NCBI GenBank assembly: GCA_900321665.1
Contig: ONWY01000050.1
Coordinates: forward strand, 1 to 8,954
Length of the DNA stretch: 8,954 bases
From: an uncultured Eubacteriales bacterium
Lineage (GTDB): Bacteria; Bacillota; Clostridia; Oscillospirales; Acutalibacteraceae
Direction of reading: 5' to 3'
The notes under the pieces were generated by a model that saw nothing but the letters and a program-made list of their open reading frames with translations, made no database searches and was not told the DNA's origin. Below, in pieces: positions 7,814 to 8,954 of the stretch. Within the stretch, counting starts at the first letter, position 1. Every line of letters starts with the position of its first letter. Made by a program: the position numbers and the translations under genes.

Positions 7814-7848
7814 CCGACTGCTGACTGCCGACTGCCGCCAGCCGACCG
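7814..7848. repeat. Five tandem 7-bp units (CCGACTG-like)
   Basis: Five contiguous heptamers read CCGACTG, CTGACTG, CCGACTG, CCGCCAG, CCGACCG. Two are identical; the others differ from CCGACTG by one or two bases. A single CCGACT also occurs at 8045-8050, after copy 2 of the hairpin repeat, so the heptamers may have expanded from the repeat's right flank. Confidence 0.65.
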
Positions 7849-7952
7849 ATGTTGCCTGCGGCAAACGATGTTGCGCTATAGCGCAAATGAAGTTGCACTG
7901 TGTGCAAACGATGTTTTGCTTCGCAAAAATTGCGGGCGGGACACCCGCGATG
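7848..7952. repeat. Array of mini-hairpins joined by 6-nt linkers
   Basis: Four perfect small stem-loops follow one another: TTGCC-TGC-GGCAA (7852-7864), TTGCGC-TATA-GCGCAA (7871-7886), TTGCAC-TGT-GTGCAA (7893-7907) and TTTTGC-TTC-GCAAAA (7914-7928). They are separated by exactly 6 nt each: ACGATG, ATGAAG, ACGATG; CCGATG precedes the first. A fifth, GC-rich hairpin follows (GCGGG 7932-7936, CCCGC 7944-7948) and is itself followed by GATG. Stem bases differ between units while pairing is kept. Unit starts are 19-22 nt apart. I see no reading frame or promoter in it, and no known RNA family is recognised. Bases 7953-7991 after it are AT-rich with one more GATG and no clear feature. Confidence 0.8.
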
Positions 7953-8002
7953 AATGTAAATATGATGTTCAATTTAACCTCTTCTTGGCGCCCCCTTGAT
8001 GA

Positions 8003-8034
8003 GGGGAGCTGTCACGAAGTGACTGAGGGGTAGA
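8003..8034. repeat. Intergenic hairpin repeat, copy 2
   Basis: The same GGGGAGCTGTC and GACTGAGGGGTAGA flanks as at 7775-7808 enclose the stem GTCAC-GAA-GTGAC (8011-8023). In addition, CCCCT (7992-7996) can pair with AGGGG (8002-8006), at the left edge of this copy. Orientation is the same as copy 1, with 228 bp between equivalent bases. Confidence 0.75.
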
Positions 8035-8050
8035 AAGATTAGAACCGACT

Positions 8051-8093
8051 AAAAAAGCGAAGCTTAGGGGTGCCCCCCAACGCTTCGCTTTTT
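8051..8093. terminator. Bidirectional terminator, mainly serving the minus-strand gene
   Basis: A 12-bp stem, AAAAAGCGAAGC (8052-8063) and GCTTCGCTTTTT (8082-8093), can enclose an inner GGGG/CCCC pairing (8067-8070 with C residues at 8073-8078). Read on the minus strand it begins 3 nt after the stop codon of the gene ending at 8097 and ends in six Ts. The T-run at 8089-8093 lets it also stop plus-strand transcription. Confidence 0.9.
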
Positions 8094-8096
8094 CTC

Positions 8097-8954
8097 TTAT
8101 TTCTTCGCCGCTTTCTTTGCAGCCTTGGCAGCCTTCTTATCAATCTTTGCCTGTTTCTTTGCAGCCTTTCTTGCCGCTTTGGCGGCTTTCTTTGCTGCCT
8201 TCCTCTCGGCTTTGTCTGCTTTGATAGCTGCTTTGCGCTCTGCGCGCGGCATGGCTTTCAGCTCCGCCTTGCGCGCTTTCTTTTTGGCTTTTTGCTCTTT
8301 TTTCCACTCTTTGATGAGTGCCTTGTTTTGCTTCTTTGCCGCCTTGCGCTCGCTCTTAGGCAGCGCCTTGATTTCGGCTGCGGTGAGCACGCCGGGAATC
8401 ACCGGCTTCTCGCGCTTTTTAGCGATGAGCACGATAAGGAGCACGGCTGCCGCGATAATCACAGCCCAACCCAAAGCGGTGATTTGGGTGTACTTGTAAA
8501 CCGTTACCGCGGAGGAAATATATTCGCCGCTTGCGGCTTCCTTCGGGTCTTCAATGACTACCTTTTCAATCTTGGTTAAGGTGTTTTCTTTTCTGGAATA
8601 ATCCATAAACTGCGGGTATTCATCGCTTGTTTCGATGGTGGTATCGTTATTAACCGCAAGCCAAGCGATAAACTCGGTGTAGCAATCATCCGGTCCGAAA
8701 ATGGCGTGTACCAGGTTTTTCATAAACCAGGTCTTATCGGGGGAGTAGCAGGTGGAAGCATCAATGATATTATCCTCGGATACATAGTTTTTATCGGAGG
8801 CTTTCTTTTGTTGATAATTATCGCCTAAGGTGGTAAATAAATCCGCTGCGGTTGCGCCGTTGGAGGTTTGGCGCGTTGCGATTAAGAAGTCGGAATTGGT
8901 GACCATCGCTTTGGAGGTAACAGGTACGCCGACCATATTATAGTTGGAGGTGAA
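8097..8954 (-). CDS. Membrane-anchored protein with Lys/Ala-rich cytoplasmic tail; 5' end outside window
   Basis: The minus-strand frame is open to the right edge; six codons (FTSNYN) precede the first in-window ATG at 8936 and no ribosome binding site supports that start, so the gene probably begins further right. Numbering from that ATG: residues 1-150 look extracytoplasmic, 151-172 are a TM helix (ALGWAVIIAAAVLLIVLIA), and about 107 residues of Lys/Ala/Arg-rich tail follow, ending KAAKKAAKK. By the positive-inside rule the tail is cytoplasmic. The outer part contains DASTCYSPDKTWF (59-71) and KNLVHAIFG (73-81). The Asp/His spacing loosely recalls the end of an alpha/beta hydrolase, with His77 as a possible catalytic residue, but this is weak and I do not assign a family. 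It converges with the GH3 gene, so it belongs to a different transcript. Confidence 0.8.
   Translation of the reverse strand, partial: FTSNYNMVGVPVTSKAMVTNSDFLIATRQTSNGATAADLFTTLGDNYQQKKASDKNYVSEDNIIDASTCYSPDKTWFMKNLVHAIFGPDDCYTEFIAWLAVNNDTTIETSDEYPQFMDYSRKENTLTKIEKVVIEDPKEAASGEYISSAVTVYKYTQITALGWAVIIAAAVLLIVLIAKKREKPVIPGVLTAAEIKALPKSERKAAKKQNKALIKEWKKEQKAKKKARKAELKAMPRAERKAAIKADKAERKAAKKAAKAARKAAKKQAKIDKKAAKAAKKAAKK

Noticed and set aside
7848..7952. CRISPR array
   Set aside because: The repeated parts are only 6-nt linkers, the spacers are themselves palindromic, and no cas gene is near.
7697..7972. Minus-strand open frames of 63-91 codons across the repeat region
   Set aside because: They run through a terminator and the mini-hairpin array; the peptide is just translated repeat sequence.
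7688..8096. Riboswitch or known structured RNA
   Set aside because: The region lies between two convergent gene ends with terminators on both sides, not in a 5' leader, and no known aptamer motif is recognised.
8070..8579. A 169-codon plus-strand open frame rich in Leu, Phe and Cys
   Set aside because: It is the complement of the Lys/Ala-rich tail coding region; Lys and Ala codons read backwards give Phe/Leu/Cys. It starts inside a terminator hairpin and has no ribosome binding site.
8934..8936. ATG as the true start of the minus-strand membrane protein
   Set aside because: The frame stays open to the window edge, there is no ribosome binding site in the 18 bases before it, and no signal peptide follows it although an outer domain needs one.

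Overview
The window looks like a chromosomal segment from a gut-type Clostridia (Firmicutes; Oscillospiraceae/Ruminococcaceae-like). This is inferred from the protein families, the moderate GC content, and short intergenic hairpin repeats resembling those I associate with such genomes. No rRNA, tRNA, CRISPR array or insertion sequence is visible. Gene families are called from motifs read by eye, without database support.

Layout. (1) Bases 3-1391 (+) are the 3' end of a nonribosomal peptide synthetase: the tail of a carrier domain with its phosphopantetheine serine, then a terminal thioester reductase domain. Such enzymes release the peptide reductively as an aldehyde or alcohol. (2) Bases 1453-3192 (+) encode a MATE-type multidrug/metabolite transporter fused at its C-terminus to an RsbW-like (HATPase_c_2) ATP-binding domain. 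(3) Bases 3193-5208 (+) start on the base after the MATE stop codon. They encode a two-TM sensor with HAMP, a SpoIIE/PP2C phosphatase and a second RsbW-like domain. (4) Bases 5243-7687 (+) encode a cytoplasmic family 3 glycoside hydrolase with a strong ribosome binding site and a strong terminator. (5) Bases 7746-8050 are non-coding and dense in small repeats: two copies of a GGGGAGCTGTC...GACTGAGGGGTAGA hairpin element, five tandem heptamers, and a row of four or five mini-hairpins joined by 6-nt linkers. (6) On the minus strand, running off the right edge, is the 3' end of a gene for a membrane protein with an outer domain, one TM helix and a long Lys/Ala-rich cytoplasmic tail. It converges on the GH3 gene and has its own (bidirectional) terminator.

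How the genes may work together (inference). The NRPS, MATE fusion and phosphatase lie on one strand with short gaps and could be one transcript. The simplest model is: the NRPS makes a reductively released peptide; the MATE protein exports it; and partner-switching domains on the transporter and on the membrane phosphatase tie export or gene expression to an extracellular signal. No STAS-domain (RsbV-like) partner is present in the window. The GH3 gene may be an unrelated neighbour, since an AT-rich gap with a possible -10 box precedes it.
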